DNA of 64,000 nucleotides from Progne subis subis (taxonomy: Eukaryota; Chordata; Aves; Passeriformes; Hirundinidae): contig JAKJHU010000005.1 of NCBI GenBank assembly GCA_022316685.1, positions 15,106,707 to 15,170,706 of the forward strand, given 5' to 3'. Position numbers and translations under genes: made by a program. Below the pieces are notes generated by a model that saw nothing but the letters and a program-made list of their open reading frames with translations, was not told the DNA's origin and searched no databases. Shown one piece after another: positions 1 to 13,900 of the stretch (position 1 is its first letter; each line of letters begins with the position of its first letter).

Positions 1-369
1 CAGGTCTTTCTGGAATCCTTTCAGAGCCTGACTGGTCAAAGTAAGCAAACTGCTGCAGCTAATATGCCAAATTATAAAATACAAAGAATTGGAGTTTCTT
101 TCAAAATAGGCATTGAGCATCTTTCAGTGTGACGAGTTGCCTAGTAGCAATTTGAAATGTCATGAGAATTCGTTTGCCAAACTTCTGGTTGTCACTGTGC
201 ACCTTGCAGAGCCTAGTAAGATTCACTTTGTGAGGTGTTGTATTTTCAGGTGAAGACCTTGAATAGGTTTCATTTTCCTACTCCTTGCATCTTTAAGTTT
301 TCATTAATGGATAATCACATTTAAGCAGGGATCACCTCTGTAGTAAAAAAGGATGATCCTGTCCTTAAA

Positions 370-390
370 GTGTGTGTGTGGGGGGGGGGG
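370..390. repeat. (TG)n followed by an 11-G run
   Basis: A short TG dinucleotide tract runs directly into eleven consecutive G residues, within an AHI1 intron. It is low-complexity sequence. Confidence 0.9.
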
Positions 391-3300
391 TTTGTGACTG
401 TCTCAGTACAGAGTAGGTATCCATGAGGCATGTCACCTCTTCTGCTTGTTCAGGAGAATGTTGTAAGAGTTATGCATGCTGCTAGTTGAAGAACTTCTGT
501 TGTGAGCCAGGTCCTAGCTAAAACCAAGCTTGTGTTTCTTTCCTGTAAGGACTCCAAGTGTTCTTGGAATGTTTAATTTTCAAAATAATTTAAAATGCAA
601 GTTCTGAATCTATATATTGATTAATTAGCGGCAACTTCTCACCTTTTGTGTCCAGCAGTTCCATGTAATATAATGTATGTTCTGCCGAATTATATTTGCT
701 TCAGATTTGGCTGCTTCTGCATAAAAAGCAGCAACAAGAGGAGAAGAAATATAATTGTTCTACTGCTATTTGTAAGATTTGGAGTGTAGTGCCTACCTAA
801 TGCAAATCCATAATATACCACATCGTGTGTACCTTGATAACAGTACTTTACTGGAATTTTTTTTTCCTTCTGGTACAGAACATAAAGGAAACTTCCATCT
901 TTGTTTGCTACTCACACATGTAAAGGATCTTCAGCAGTTGAAATGGTGGTTGCAATTAAGACTCTTCCTGCAAATCAGCTTTTCTTACCAAAACAATTTT
1001 GAGAGTAAGTTCCAGGAATCACTCAAAGAGAACAAGGTGTGTCCAGGGTTGTCTGTATCACCAGTTCTTGAGTTAATAATTGGCACGTAAACGTGTGCAA
1101 AAACCATCTTGGAAGGTTTACTGAATAAGGCTATTAAAACATACGCTATGAGACTTCCAAACTTAAGAGAGTTACTAGACAATTTTCTGTGGTTTTCAGT
1201 TGTTTGGTCCTTTTGAAGAAACAAATGTTTGTAGCAATTGGTGATGAAGTCAGTTTTAAAGAAACTCAGCTATCATTCATAATGCATAGAAATGGGTGGT
1301 TCCTTTCAGAAAAGGCTATGGAGCATAATTTCCTGTCCTTGAATATTCAGACCTTAATCACCTTCCGCTTACTGATGTATATGAAAACTTAACACTTGCT
1401 GCATTTGTCTGGGTTTTGCTTATTGGAGATGCTGTGTGAGCATAGCCAGTAGTGATTTTACCTGCAACTGGTAGTCAAACCAGAGTGGATGGGTCATGTA
1501 ATTAGACTTACAAGTTGAAGTTCTGTATTTTTTAGCTGTTTGACACTACCTATGTGATGATGTGAGAAAAGCTAGAATGGTATTGTATTAAGTACTTAAA
1601 CTGTATTTCATGAAATAAAAAATATTTAAGCAAATGGTATTTCTTTATTCAGAATTTAATTTTCATTATTATTTTTGCTTACATCTTTAGATTTGCTGTG
1701 CAAATAGTCTTGCTTGCAAAATTCCTGTACAGACAAGATACTAATTCACTGGATAGGACTGTTACTTCTTCTTTCTGGCTTACCACTGAAACAGTGAAAA
1801 GTCTTACTGTCTTCTAATCCCAGCTGTAGCATTTTGTGCTCCTGACTGAACCTTGGAGAGAATTCTGTTCCCTCCAGGATAATCCAGAGTTTTAGAAATG
1901 TGGTCACAGCCGCTCTATGAATCTGCCTGTCTTGATTTTCCTTCTTTTACCTCTCCTTAGATCAGTTACCACTGTTGTAAGTTAAAGGGAGTATTGCCTC
2001 CTAATTATGTTCATTGCAACCATTTTCCATGCTTTTTTTCTTTTTGCATATCCCCCACCTAAGACCCAAATATTCTAAAAACCCACTGCTGTAAACGCAG
2101 TAACAGGTTGCTGTTGCATTCTAAAAACCTTTGCAGACCTTGTAGGTAAAGGAAACTGAAAAATCAGTATCATAGAAATCTGTGTCCAGCTGTATCTTTG
2201 GCTTTAATGCTGGACATTAAGATTTCAGTATATTTTCCTCTGTAACAGATAGTACCAATATTAGTCTCAAGTGCTTTTTCTTATGTTATTTACAAGGAAG
2301 TGTATTCAGATTTTTGTTACCAAAGTGGTTGCCGGCCGTTATTTTATTTTCCTATACAATTGGATACTAATTAGAAAAGACTTACTTATTCATACATGTT
2401 CTAATTGCTGATATATAGAAAAAATATTTCTAAAAGTAGTTAGTTCATAAATTTTCTGAAAACTCAAAAAACATGCATGTGGGAAAATTCTCATGGAGTA
2501 GTTTGGTTTCACTGCACACATATTTCCATGAAATATCTGACCAGTGTAATTTCTGAACTACAAAATGGAAAGTAAACTTGGGAGTGTATTTTAAAGACAT
2601 GATCTTCTGTTTTTGAATATAGAAGTATGTTTGCCATGAACTTTTTCCCTTACTCTTTTGAGACCAAATTAAAATTCTTATATAATGGTTTCCTGATACA
2701 GTGTCTGCCAATGGTTCTGGATTTTTCAGGTTTGATAATGTATGAATTGTTTGGCTATTTAATGGAATTTTCTGGTAATAGTTTTGTCAAAATTAATGTT
2801 CAGTACTGGCTGAAAGTGCTTATGTCATAGAGAAAGTAGTGTCTATTCTAGTCATGATAAAGACCTGAAATATCTAGTTGACTTATTTTCTCCGGCATAT
2901 TGCACATGGTGTTGGTGATACTATTTTACCTTGAATGTAAATGTTAGGAAAATGCTACGTAAGTTCTTCAAGCAGTTACAAGATTTGAATTTTTCTTTAG
3001 ATTTTTTTTTTCCTTGTCAAGATGTGATATTGTGAAGCTTAGTGGGTAGTATAGAAATTCAGTAGTTTATGCAGTAACCGGTTGTTTTTACTTAGCTGAC
3101 AAGACTTTGCATTGCAAAAATGTGTTAATGGCTGATTTTGAAAGATATTTGTGGTATTCTAAGCATATTTTCTTACAGCTTTCCACTTGTAGAATGCCAA
3201 GCTAATTTGATTTAAGTAACTGTGAGTAACTAAGCAATGCTGAATTCCTGTTGTGGGAAGAGCCATGCGAAAAAAATCACTTTGTTTTCCTTCCTTGCAT

Positions 3301-5828
3301 AATTTTCATTCTTTGTCTTTTATCTGTAGTTAAATATGTTTTTTTAAAGACATGAGTAGAGTAATGAGGCCATAAGATACTTGACTGTGAGAGTTGCAGA
3401 GAGTTAAATTCTATGTAACTGTATTACATAGGAATTATCTAAATAAATAAAATTTAATTGTTCTACTTATTTTTAGAAAGCAGATAATCATAAATCATGC
3501 TTGAGAACTCAATTTCCTCTGATTCAGGGAGGGTAAGTTAAAGCAGAAGCAAAAATATTACTAAATCCAAATGTGAAGCTTGCTACTTCAGTGTTGGGCA
3601 TCTACAGCTCCAAGGGACTGCAGGTTTTATATTTCATGAAGTATTTTTTGATAGAGAGCACCACAAACTACATGTAAGAGAATATAAAATAAGTTTATTT
3701 TCTATTTTATTTTAGTTTATTTGCTTTTAAATAGTCCAGATGAGCTTAGCAAAACTAATAATGACTTTCTCAGGATATCTGCAGTACTGAAAGAAAAATA
3801 ACTCCTACTAATACAAAGAATGAGTTGTAGTCTGCATTTTCCTTGCATCTTTTTTATCTGCTATCTAAAACTTGTAAATAATGCTGCCAATCTGATGTCA
3901 GAAAGCTGATGGTATCTGTGCAGGCTTATTGATGTTTGCTGTAGAATCACTTTCTGTCCTCCAGGTTGTAGGAAGAAACAACTGGATACTCTAACCTCTG
4001 CTCACTTTCAGTGATATCTGCTGCCATTGTGATGTGATGTTAGCTGTCGTAAATTAGCGCATTGCTGATTAGCATGAATTCAATAAGTGTTCTTTACTTC
4101 AAAAGAATGCTAGGGACACGTGCTACTACTTGCATTGTTTATATATGGTACTGTAGAAACTTAACATTTGCAAGAAAAATGTAAGATGATGGTTTGATAA
4201 GATTACTCAGAAATAATTAGGTGGGTGTGTAGGCTGCTAAATGTATTTGATTTTAATCTATAATTAAAAAGTTGGATTTTTTAATTGTTTTTGTGATGCA
4301 ATAGTTTTTACTTCATTATTCTTTTTGTAAATAGGGGCCAAATTCTGCCTCTTCATTGTGCCTAAGTACAGAATAAATGTTTTTAAATGAAACCCAAACT
4401 CAGTGACAGACAATCTCTATAGTCCTCCTCATGGAGGATTATTCTCAGAGCAAACACACGTATGTGTCCTTGTATACCTTGAACGAGGAATGAAAATTAT
4501 GGCTAACCTTGAATGAATATCTCTATGCATTCTTTTGGCTGATGGGAGATATAATTATGTTGTGGGATCTGGCACTGGCAGAAGCATAGTGTTTTCATGT
4601 TATTGCTGTCTGATTCTGAGGTCTCTTAAATAAGGATTGGAATTGGTTGATGTTACATCAGAGTATCTCTCTGTGGATCTACAGGTGTGAATTTAAGCCT
4701 TGCTCTGTTCCACTGCTCCAGTGTTCACTTAACTCTGCTGCAAGGACAAACTACCTGGTCACTTGGGCTGTGGAATCAGACAACAGTCCTTGGATAAAGA
4801 AGTTACTATGTTAAAGCACACTAGAGCATTTGTCTCTCATTTCAGGAAAACTCTGACTTGCTCATGGTTTGGGAACCCAGGGTTCTCCTAGTAGCTGCAG
4901 CGGGGGCATCCACTGGGAAATCACATGCTTAAAGAAGCTGCAGCACCATGTATAGAACTGCATGGTCCTGAATTGTATAACTCCCGAGAGGTTTTTTTCT
5001 AGATGACCCTTTTTCATACCAGTGTTTAGTAAACAGTTGATTGAAAAGGTAAACATTACTTACTTTTTCATTGAAAGCTTGTCCTTCTGTGTAGGCTTTT
5101 CTATATAGTGTAGTATTTTGAATGGTAGACAAAGCCTGATCCATTGACATAATTTCTCAAGATTATTTTGTTAGTTTACTAGTTTTCATTGTATTAATAG
5201 TGATGGGGAAGGGAAACAAAACCAAGTTATGCTTTTCTACCTATCAGCACATCTGTTTCAGCTGAAGTTGGAGTGGGTAAGGTGGGGTGGATTTGGGTTT
5301 TTTTATACCTGCCATCTAGATCAGTCTCCACTAACTGGAGGAGTGACATCTGGTAGTACAGCTGCCAGAGGGTTTTTGTCTCTCATTTTACTGACATGTA
5401 TATAGCATGTAAACAGCTCTCGTATCCAATGATCAAAATAAATTAACAGATATTTCTCATAAAAAATGAGACAGTAAACAGAGAGGGATTCTATTTGTCC
5501 TGTAGATTTTGGGGTTTGGTTTTAAGTGGATAGATTTAGGTTAATAAATTGGAATCCCACTTAGAAAATGAGAATGACATTGAGGAGATAGTTCAACCTT
5601 TTCTGGATGCTTTGATAGAAAAAAATGGTGGGGAAGAGACAAGGAGAGTGCTAGTTAATGGCATGGGCTGACACTGAGTAGACTTCTGTCAGTGCAGAAT
5701 ACACTGCAAGAATCTTATGGGTGTTTGTAGAAGACCTTTGCATTCAGTAATGTTGCTTTCACAGCATCTTTGTATATATAGCATGTGAGAACTGCCTGAA
5801 CATACCTTTTAAGTGGTTTGCAAGATCC

Positions 5829-6098
5829 TAGAATCACAGCATTGTTCAGGTTGGAAAAGGTCTACAAGTTCACTGAGTTCAAGCTTTATCAAGAATCACC
5901 TTGACAACTAGACCATGGCACTAAGTGTCACATCCAGTTGTTTCTTGAACGCTTCCAGGGATGGTGACTCCACCATCTCTCTGGGCAGCCCATTCCAATG
6001 CTTAACAACCCCTTCCATGAAGGAATTCTTCCTGATGTCTAATCTGAACCTACCCTAATGCAGTTTGAGACCATTTCTTCTTGTCCTGTCACTATGAT
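5829..6098 (-). repeat. CR1 LINE 3' fragment
   Basis: The + strand reads as the reverse complement of an avian CR1 3' end. It starts with TAGAATCACAG (the element's terminal motif inverted), then the TTGGAAAAGGTC block, the CTAGACCA block, the TCTCTGGGCAGCCCATTCC block, and the TTCTTCCTGATGTCTAATCT and CTTGTCCTGTCACT blocks. The element is 5'-truncated, as most CR1 copies are, and no target-site duplication is evident. The sequence after about 6098 no longer follows the consensus. Confidence 0.9.
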
Positions 6099-6822
6099 AC
6101 AGATTAAACTTCATTAAAACAGTTTTCAATATGCTTTGGTCCTATCACTTCTCCTGTTCAGTCTGGAATATCTTCAAAATCATAGGTGCTAGACTAAGTT
6201 ATGTAGAACAGAGTCGGAAGTGGGTTTTCACCTAAAGCAATGGATATTAGTGCAATATCTGCTTTGCTGGTAAAACAAAAAGGTATGCTTGTGTGAAGCA
6301 GGTGCGTTCATGCCTTTCATTTTGTGTGAACTGAATCTGAAAATGTTTGTAGTGGGTTTTAAATGTATATGTGATCCTGTGTTTAAATAAAGGAAAACAG
6401 GTTCCTACCCAATATATAAACCATCTTTTTATGTAATGAATTCTCTTTGATCTATTTGAACGTAATTGATTTGAGGATAAAGTCTTTGAGGGAAGATTAA
6501 TATATATTTAGGTCATTACAAAATTTTCATCATTCCTATGTTATACATAGTCTGAAAAATGAAATTGCAGAAATAGCTGAAGGCTTTTTCTTTAAAAACA
6601 TCTAAACTTCCTTTTGAAACCTTTGGATCCCAAAGTAGAGATTATATTGCATATTGAAAGATCCTTTGGTCATAAAGGTCACACTTCTGGTCATACTATT
6701 GTATTGTGCTGAAAACATGATTCTCTTTACACTGTGTTGCAGGAGACCATGATATAATTCATAAGAATGTAATAAGAAATACCATTTCCTAGAGGCATTG
6801 TTTATTGTCATGTCTTCCAGGA

Positions 6823-6837
6823 TTTTTTTTTTTTTTT
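6823..6837. repeat. T15 homopolymer
   Basis: Fifteen consecutive T residues within an AHI1 intron. Confidence 0.9.
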
Positions 6838-9800
6838 GTGTGGATTTTGAGACATTAGCAATTAGTATAAACGTAAAGTAAAACTCATTTAAAAACAGAT
6901 TAATGTATAACTAGAGTAGGTAAGATTTTTTTTCTCTCTGCATGCTTTAGATGTGTTTGTCACAGAAATGTCTGAATATTAATATATTTCAGTTTTCTTA
7001 GATATATATTTGTCCTTTGCTCTGATTTTTTGCAAATTTTCCAGGATTAATTTTTGGTTTATTTCATTAACTGTAGATTCTATGTGACTGGAATCCTTAG
7101 AGATTTATTATGCTCAAATACTAAAAGAAATGAATTTATCAAGAACATTTCAGAAAGTGAGAAAAAGCCTTCTTTTGAAAAGTTCATTAAAACAGGAGTT
7201 CTGTAATGAATGTTCTCTTAACATTTTTTAAAAAAGCATTTTTTCGCAAAAAAATTTCCCATTGGATGGGTATAGACTGTTCAGTAGGATAATAGTGGAA
7301 TTACGTGACTGCCTAGAAAGACTTCTTTCCCTGTTCTGCCTCTTATGCTATTAGTTTAAAACAAAATTACTAAAAATGTTATTTAAAAGGAAGTGTTACA
7401 AGTGCTATTCTGGGGCACTGTTGCTGCTGTCATATCAATTTCTGTGTAAGTCAATTCTATTTGGTAGTGAACTCATCTACTTTGTGAATTTCAGTCCAAC
7501 TACTTAGAATTTGATCACACTGATCTGTTTATCAGAGGGTAGCTTTTCAGTGAAAGCATGCAGTAAAACTGGGGACTTGGTATTACAGACACGTTTTGGA
7601 CAGGACAGCTGTTTGGCTTCTGTTATGTTTCCTCTAGATTGCAAAAGAATAAATTGCCAGAAGTGACCCAGGGGAACTGAGGATACACTTTCAGTTCACT
7701 GTTCAAATTGTACAGGAAACTACCATAGTTTCAGACTCCTTTCAAGGCAGACATACACACTGTTTTTCAAACCAATTCTTTGACAGGCTTACAACATAAT
7801 TGTAACAATAGGCTTATGTGGACACTTAAGAAGAGCTGTTGTTCTGTGAAATTGTGTTGATGTGAAAATTCTGATCATTCGAGGTAAAGGATTAGCAGCT
7901 ATCATTTGAGATGCCTGATTTGCAGCTAGATATTAGGAGCAATTTCTCCTAGATGTAATATATTCTTCTCATGTAAAATTCCATCTAAAGGAAACCACTG
8001 AAGAATCAATGCAGAGTGATAGGAAATGCAGTAATTCAAATGTTGAGACTTTCATAGGGAAGATTAGATTCTCAAGATGTATATGGTTTTGAAGGTGAAG
8101 GCAAGGTAAGAAAGAAGATTGTTGGAGAGTACAGGTAAAACATCTGCATCAATAAAAAAGCTGCTCCATTAGTGATTCTGAAGCATCCTTAAGATAGAAC
8201 AGTCTAGATTACGCTGGGTGTTGGGGGTGTTTCAGGCTTGACCTTACAAGGGATTTAATGACCTTTCTATAAGCTTAGACTAAGCGAGAGTCCCAGCAGG
8301 TCACGGTGTCCTGTAAACTTAATTTTTAGATCAAGTGGAAATATCCTTCTGGAATCCAGACCTCAGTTTCAACACAGTAGTTGAAAAGCGTGTACAACCT
8401 GAATGAGAGAGAGCCAAAGCAAGCACTGCTGAGGCTGTTAGTCACACCTGCTTGATGTCATTTACATGCTTCATCAAGCATGGAACCATATCAAGGCCTG
8501 TAGCTGTGGAACATTGCTTTAAAATTCTACTGCTTCATTTGGGGAAGAAGGGGTGGATATTCCCTTGCTTGCTGAATGGAGCTTGTTTTGTGAATGAGGA
8601 AGGTTTGAACAGGTTTTTTTGTTGGTTTGGGTTTGTTTTGTTAGCTTGGTATTTTTTAATATGACCCTTTTGAATGTAGGGGCTACTAAAGGAATGCCTG
8701 GTAATTAAAAACAAGTAACAGGTAACACTAAAGTCTACTTTGGGGTAACCAATAGGCATGATCATAGAGTATTTGTGCCCAGGTGTGCTGTGATCTGTGT
8801 ATACCTCAAACTAAGTAATAAGAATTTTCTGTTTGTTTTGTCTCTAGTCATGGAAAATGCTGAGTGAACCAGTGCCAGCTTCTAGAATTCTATACAGCAG
8901 AGTTAGAGTTACACATCTGTCTCTGTCCTACACTTGCAGCATAGCAGGGTCTACACTGCCTTTTAGTGGGGGCTTAATTGGGAATATTGGTCTAACAATA
9001 CAGTTTTCACCGGAGAAGCAGCTGAATATAGAGACTGCACAGGAATACTGATATGCATAAACTTACAGTCCAGGAGCACTTGGAAGTAATGCATGTTTTC
9101 CTTAGAAAAATATGAAGGTTAATGATGTTACTGATAAAAATGCAGATTAATGTTGTTTTTAATTAAAACTTAAATATTTTTCCAGACAAACAGTTGTTTT
9201 TATCAAATATTTTATGTATCTTTAATCTTAGTGTGGGTTTATGTAAGTTGGCACAACACTCCCATGCTCAAATTGGCTGTCTAAAAAATAAAAATTTTTA
9301 TCATGCAAACATTTTATTGAACAAACTGAAAAGTTTGTTTTTTATTCAGAGACTTGATACAATGTATATGTGAGAGTATATCCATATATTGTATCATCTC
9401 CATAGCATCTGGTTTTCTGACTTTGTGAGTGTGTAGATAACAATAATAATAGAAGTAATATCCCCACTGGCTTTTGGTTAGTGCTGAACAAATGTTTTAG
9501 CAAATAGCTTACTTGAAAAAAGGTTACCTTCAGGATTACTGTCTTTAATATGGGTTGAATTCAGAAAATGGTTTGCATTCTCATTCTTTCTTCTTCTTAA
9601 AAGAGGTGGGAAAAAGTAATAAAAGCAAAGTAAGCCTTTCAAAAATAAAGTGTTTCAGAATTTGTACAAGATTTTTTGAAAATATTAAGGTCAAAATGTT
9701 TTTAATTCATACATGAAGCTGAATAATCCATTATTGCATATATTTAGGATTTCTCACAAGTAAGAGATTAGTCACCACATGCAGATTTGCAGGAGCATGG

Positions 9801-10883
9801 TTTAACTACAGTTATTTGAGCTTCCAGCTTTTATTCTAGTTAGAAATATCTAAATATCTTAATGATTAAACATTTATGAGTGAATCTCCTGTGAAAGTCC
9901 AAACCACTAAGCTTTAGAAAGTATACTGTAGGTGGAGTTGTGCAAGTTTCCTTATGGAGCTCTGCCAGTCCATGGGAATCTGAATCTGAAAAGTTTTCTT
10001 TATTCAGATACTGGACTCCTCAAAAGCAGGTTTTTTGGTGTGGCAAATGAAAATGAGTTTTCAGAACTTATTTTGATTTAAAAACAAAACTTATTTCAAA
10101 GCTAGTGTCTCACAGAGAAAATCCAGTGAGCTTAACTCTGTGTTGTCTGGCATTTCTGTACTTAAGAAACCGCTCTCCAGTGAAGCTGGTAGCATTTTTC
10201 ACTGTCATGTTCAACGATTTTCAGATTTTTTTGTATCTTTTCTTTTTAAGATGTTTTCTTAAGTGTACAGCTGAGGAGACCAATAACAAAAAGATAAACC
10301 CATAGATGATGAAAGGATTTTCCTGAGCTTAGTAGTTAACATAATAGTCTGAAAAGAAAAGAATTTACAAGTACTTGTTCAAGTGTACTATGTAGAGAGT
10401 GAATAAAATAAACAGCAAGATGTGTTGTGATAGGAACTCAGATGATCAAAGGGGACTACTGAATAGGAATAGTTATTCTTTCAGATAAAATAAGGAAGTA
10501 ATTCCTTTGTGAGTTTTTGTGATCATTTCTGTTGGAAAACTTTGTATGCATTACTTGGAAATTCAATGAAGAGAAAAGCAATACAGCCTAGATAATAGTG
10601 TCAGCTTTGAGCACGAGGTGGCATGTGGACATAGCTTGAGCTACTTCTCCAAATCATTTGAATGGAAATATTGGATTAGTTAACCTTGTGTCAGGTCTGT
10701 TAGTTAAATAAACCCTCCAACTGTTCCTGACTGAAAGATGCATAGTTGTGACTGAAAGATGCTGCTGCTTTTCATTAGAATTTTGTCAAACATACCCTGC
10801 TAACATAATGATTTTAAAATAAAATGGTTTATTCGATGGAAAAGGATAACAAGCAGAAAATTCACAGCCTTTTCTTTTCACAG

Positions 10884-10942
10884 GGTGCTTCAGCCCAGTA
10901 GGAAATCCTCTTAGTCGAACACTATTGGGTAGACTACAGAAG
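10884..10942 (+). CDS. AHI1: AHI1 exon A (linker before SH3)
   Basis: The exon is 59 nt. The acceptor is ...TTTTCACAG and the donor is AAG|gtaagg. It enters one base into a codon (two bases complete it) and leaves in phase 0. Translated, it gives a Ser/Pro/Leu-rich segment beginning [11 protein letters not shown] and ending GRLQK. No domain is recognised. It is assigned to AHI1 because it splices in frame to the next exon and then to the SH3 exon; the human protein differs in this stretch. Confidence 0.8.
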
Positions 10943-13900
10943 GTAAGGAATTCTCTCTTTGCATTTTTTTTAAATTGATGCTTAACTATAAAATGTCATT
11001 ATTCACAAGTTCTCATTGTAGAGAGGTGTCTTTTTTTTTTATCCTGTCTTTATTCAGAACAGAGGTATCTTCAAACCAATTGTCTATATGGCCAAATTAG
11101 CTTATGCTGTGACCAGCTGGTAGTGAGATCAGATATCTGCAAATCAGAAGCTTTATATTTTTTCATTACTTAATTTTTGTTGTTTTGAAATAAATAAAAT
11201 ACAATCACATTCCCTTTTTTTTGTTTGTTTTCATTAAGAAAACAGTCATGGATGAGTAGCTGAGAGAAAAGCTAAGAAAATAACTTGGAATGAAATTCTT
11301 ATTGCAGCACCATGTTTTCATTGTTTACTTCATCTTTTTGTAACAAGTTAAATCATAGCTATCCTCTGTTTACTTAACTGCTTATCTATTAAATATGGAT
11401 TGTAAGCTTCTTCTAATTATATTCATTCCTTTCTTTATTTCTGATTTCCTGATTGCCATAATAAAAATCCAACAGAATCTATAAATGCCATTAATTGCAA
11501 CTGTACATTTGAGGAACCGGTATTAAACACAAAATGTGTGGAGAAACTAGAGAAGAAAGAACAAGTGGTGCTTCTAAATATTGAATGCATTTGTGTCTCC
11601 ATGAAGCTGGGCCTGTTGTACTGGAGTTGTTAATCCTCCTGCTCCCATGAACAGAATGCCATGGTTTAATAGTCTAGTGTAATTGCACTGATGTTAATTC
11701 TTGAGAGAAATGTTATATAAATGGACATAATTTATCTTGGGTCATTTATATCAGTTTTACAGTTTCAGTTTGGAGTTTTGTTTGGATTTTTGGACCTAAC
11801 TTTTTTAACAGAACCTGTTAAGACGGTTGTGAAAAACTTGTAAGTTACATAGGATTCACTAAGAAATTTTGAAAGCATGGTTTTACTTTTACAACATGGT
11901 GTTGTGTTAGTTGCTAAATGATTCCTGTTTTCATGTTTTCAAATTTTTAGCCATTAATATGTAATTTTTTAGGGAAAAATAAATTGTTCTGCCAGTACTG
12001 TAGTGTTCTCCACCACAGCAAGCTTGATAAACATTTGTAGGACCAACTGTTTTATGAAATGCTAGGTAACAGCTGATTTAAAATAGTTTTTTCTGACAGG
12101 GCTAAATTAAGGTTTTGTGTATATTTTTTACTTCTGTTATAAATGCCTTGCTATATAGAAGTGCAGGTTAACCAAGTAATTAGTATCAAAACCTAGCATT
12201 TTTAGAAATGGCAAAATAGTTGAAGAGGTTTTGAATCATTTCAGGAGTTGGAGTATTCACATGCTCTTAAATTGATCTTTTTCCCTTTTTTCTTTTCTCT
12301 CTCTCTTTTTTTTTAATTCTTGTAGGTTTTACTGAAGCAGCTGTGTTTGCATTTCTGATTTCTGTTTTTACATTGCAGGTTTCAATAAAGTGCAGCCTGG
12401 TGCAGTTTTGGTCCTTTCTTCCTCTAGGCAAATTGTAGATTCCCATGCTTATTAAATATTGAAGGGCTGTAATCAAATCAGGATTGTAGTCATCTGAAGT
12501 CTAAGGAAGTAACTGTACAGTGTCTACAGACAGTTGAATTATGACTGAAGAAGAGTTTATCATTCTTGCCAATTGATACTTTTAGCATAATTTTAATTTA
12601 GTTATTAATACTAGTATTTGTATTTCTGTTTCCCATAGACTAAATTTGTAGTTAGTTGTCCTGAGCTGGGACAGAATGAGAACAGAATACAAAAGTGCTA
12701 ACAGTATCCAGCTGTTTTCTTCGAAGTCTCATCTTACATAGCATTTCATTTAAAACTTCATTTACTGGAATATATAGATTGCATAGCATTTTTAGGGGAG
12801 GAGACAATTAAGTAAATCTCTAACCTTTAGGATCTTAAGGAAAAAGACAATGGAGCAACAGTAAAATATCAGATTTATTCTGTAGAATTTTTAAATACTT
12901 TGCATATCGAATTTTAAGCCAACTAAGGGTTTTCAATCAGGCTCTATAAATTAATTTCTTATTATTTCTCCTTTAAAAAAAAAACAAATCAAGAAACCAC
13001 CAAAAACGGCAACAAAAGAAATCAAAAATCAAAAGAAATCAAAAGCAAAGGTGACAGGCACAGAATGTTGGCTATTTCACACTGGGGCACAGATTTACTG
13101 GACAGACAAGAGAAGCTGTAACACACATTCCTTGTGTCTTTTCTGGAGTGTTTGCATAAGTAATATTCCCAGTTTTTTTTACACAGTGTCAGGTAACAGG
13201 TATGGGGGTGTAGAGCAGAGGGAAGCAGTGCTACTGTGAAGCATCCAGGAAATAGATGTTTGTCCTTCTTCGTGTCTCTGAGTCTGTCACTGATGGGAAA
13301 AGGAGGGAAGGGTGGCTTTGGCCCTATGTGCATACACAGTGGGGTTCACACCAGTATGTGTAGGCTCTGCCTAAATTAATCTTAGGAAACCTTTTTCAAA
13401 ATGTTGTTATTAAGAGTTAATGGCTAATTAGAAGTGGGACTTAATCTGTATGCATTTTCTGTTATAATGAGGAATATGTTTACATATAAGCAAGAAGCAT
13501 ATGAAACTCTGTGAACCATTAGATTTTGCTCTTTTTTTCTTTAAATTTTGATATTGTGATAATTGAAGTATATTGGTTCAGTAGTAGACATAAAATGCTG
13601 AGATTTTTACAGAAAAGGCAGCAATAAAGTATCACTTGCTCTTTCTCGGTGCTCTTTCTCTGAAGGGAATGATGCTATACAATGCCCAAATCCTTTTGGC
13701 CACTATATATCTGCATCAAAAAACCAAAGCCTCCATTTGAGCAATCACTGACCCATTAAAAAGAAGCCATAAACATTTTAATTAGAGCTATTATCAGGAA
13801 TTGATAAAACTTGATACAACAATAGAGCAAGGTTGCTTTCACTTGCAGTGTTCTCTTTTGTATCAACATCTTGAAACATTTTGGTTTGGTTTTGAGTTAG

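Larger units (their letters stand above)
1..10883 (+). other. AHI1: AHI1 intron (5' end outside window)
   Basis: This AT-rich stretch has no open frame that looks coding and no convincing exon with paired splice sites. It ends in a good acceptor (pyrimidine tract then CAG at 10881-10883). The only repeats I can name in it are one CR1 fragment near 5.8-6.1 kb and simple tracts. An upstream AHI1 exon with weak sequence signature could have been missed. Confidence 0.7.

Noticed and set aside
4330..4350. GGGGCCAAATTCTGCCTC, the opening words of a palindromic reptile repeat
   Set aside because: Only about 17 nt match and the rest of the element is not visible.
8857..9051. 64-codon frame just after a TTTGTCTCTAG acceptor-like site
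   Set aside because: No donor follows in frame and the peptide has no similarity to AHI1; not accepted as an exon.
10611..10624. GCACGAGGTGGCAT, close to a CTCF core
   Set aside because: It matches the core AGGTGGCA but misses several flanking positions; a single near-match is expected by chance.
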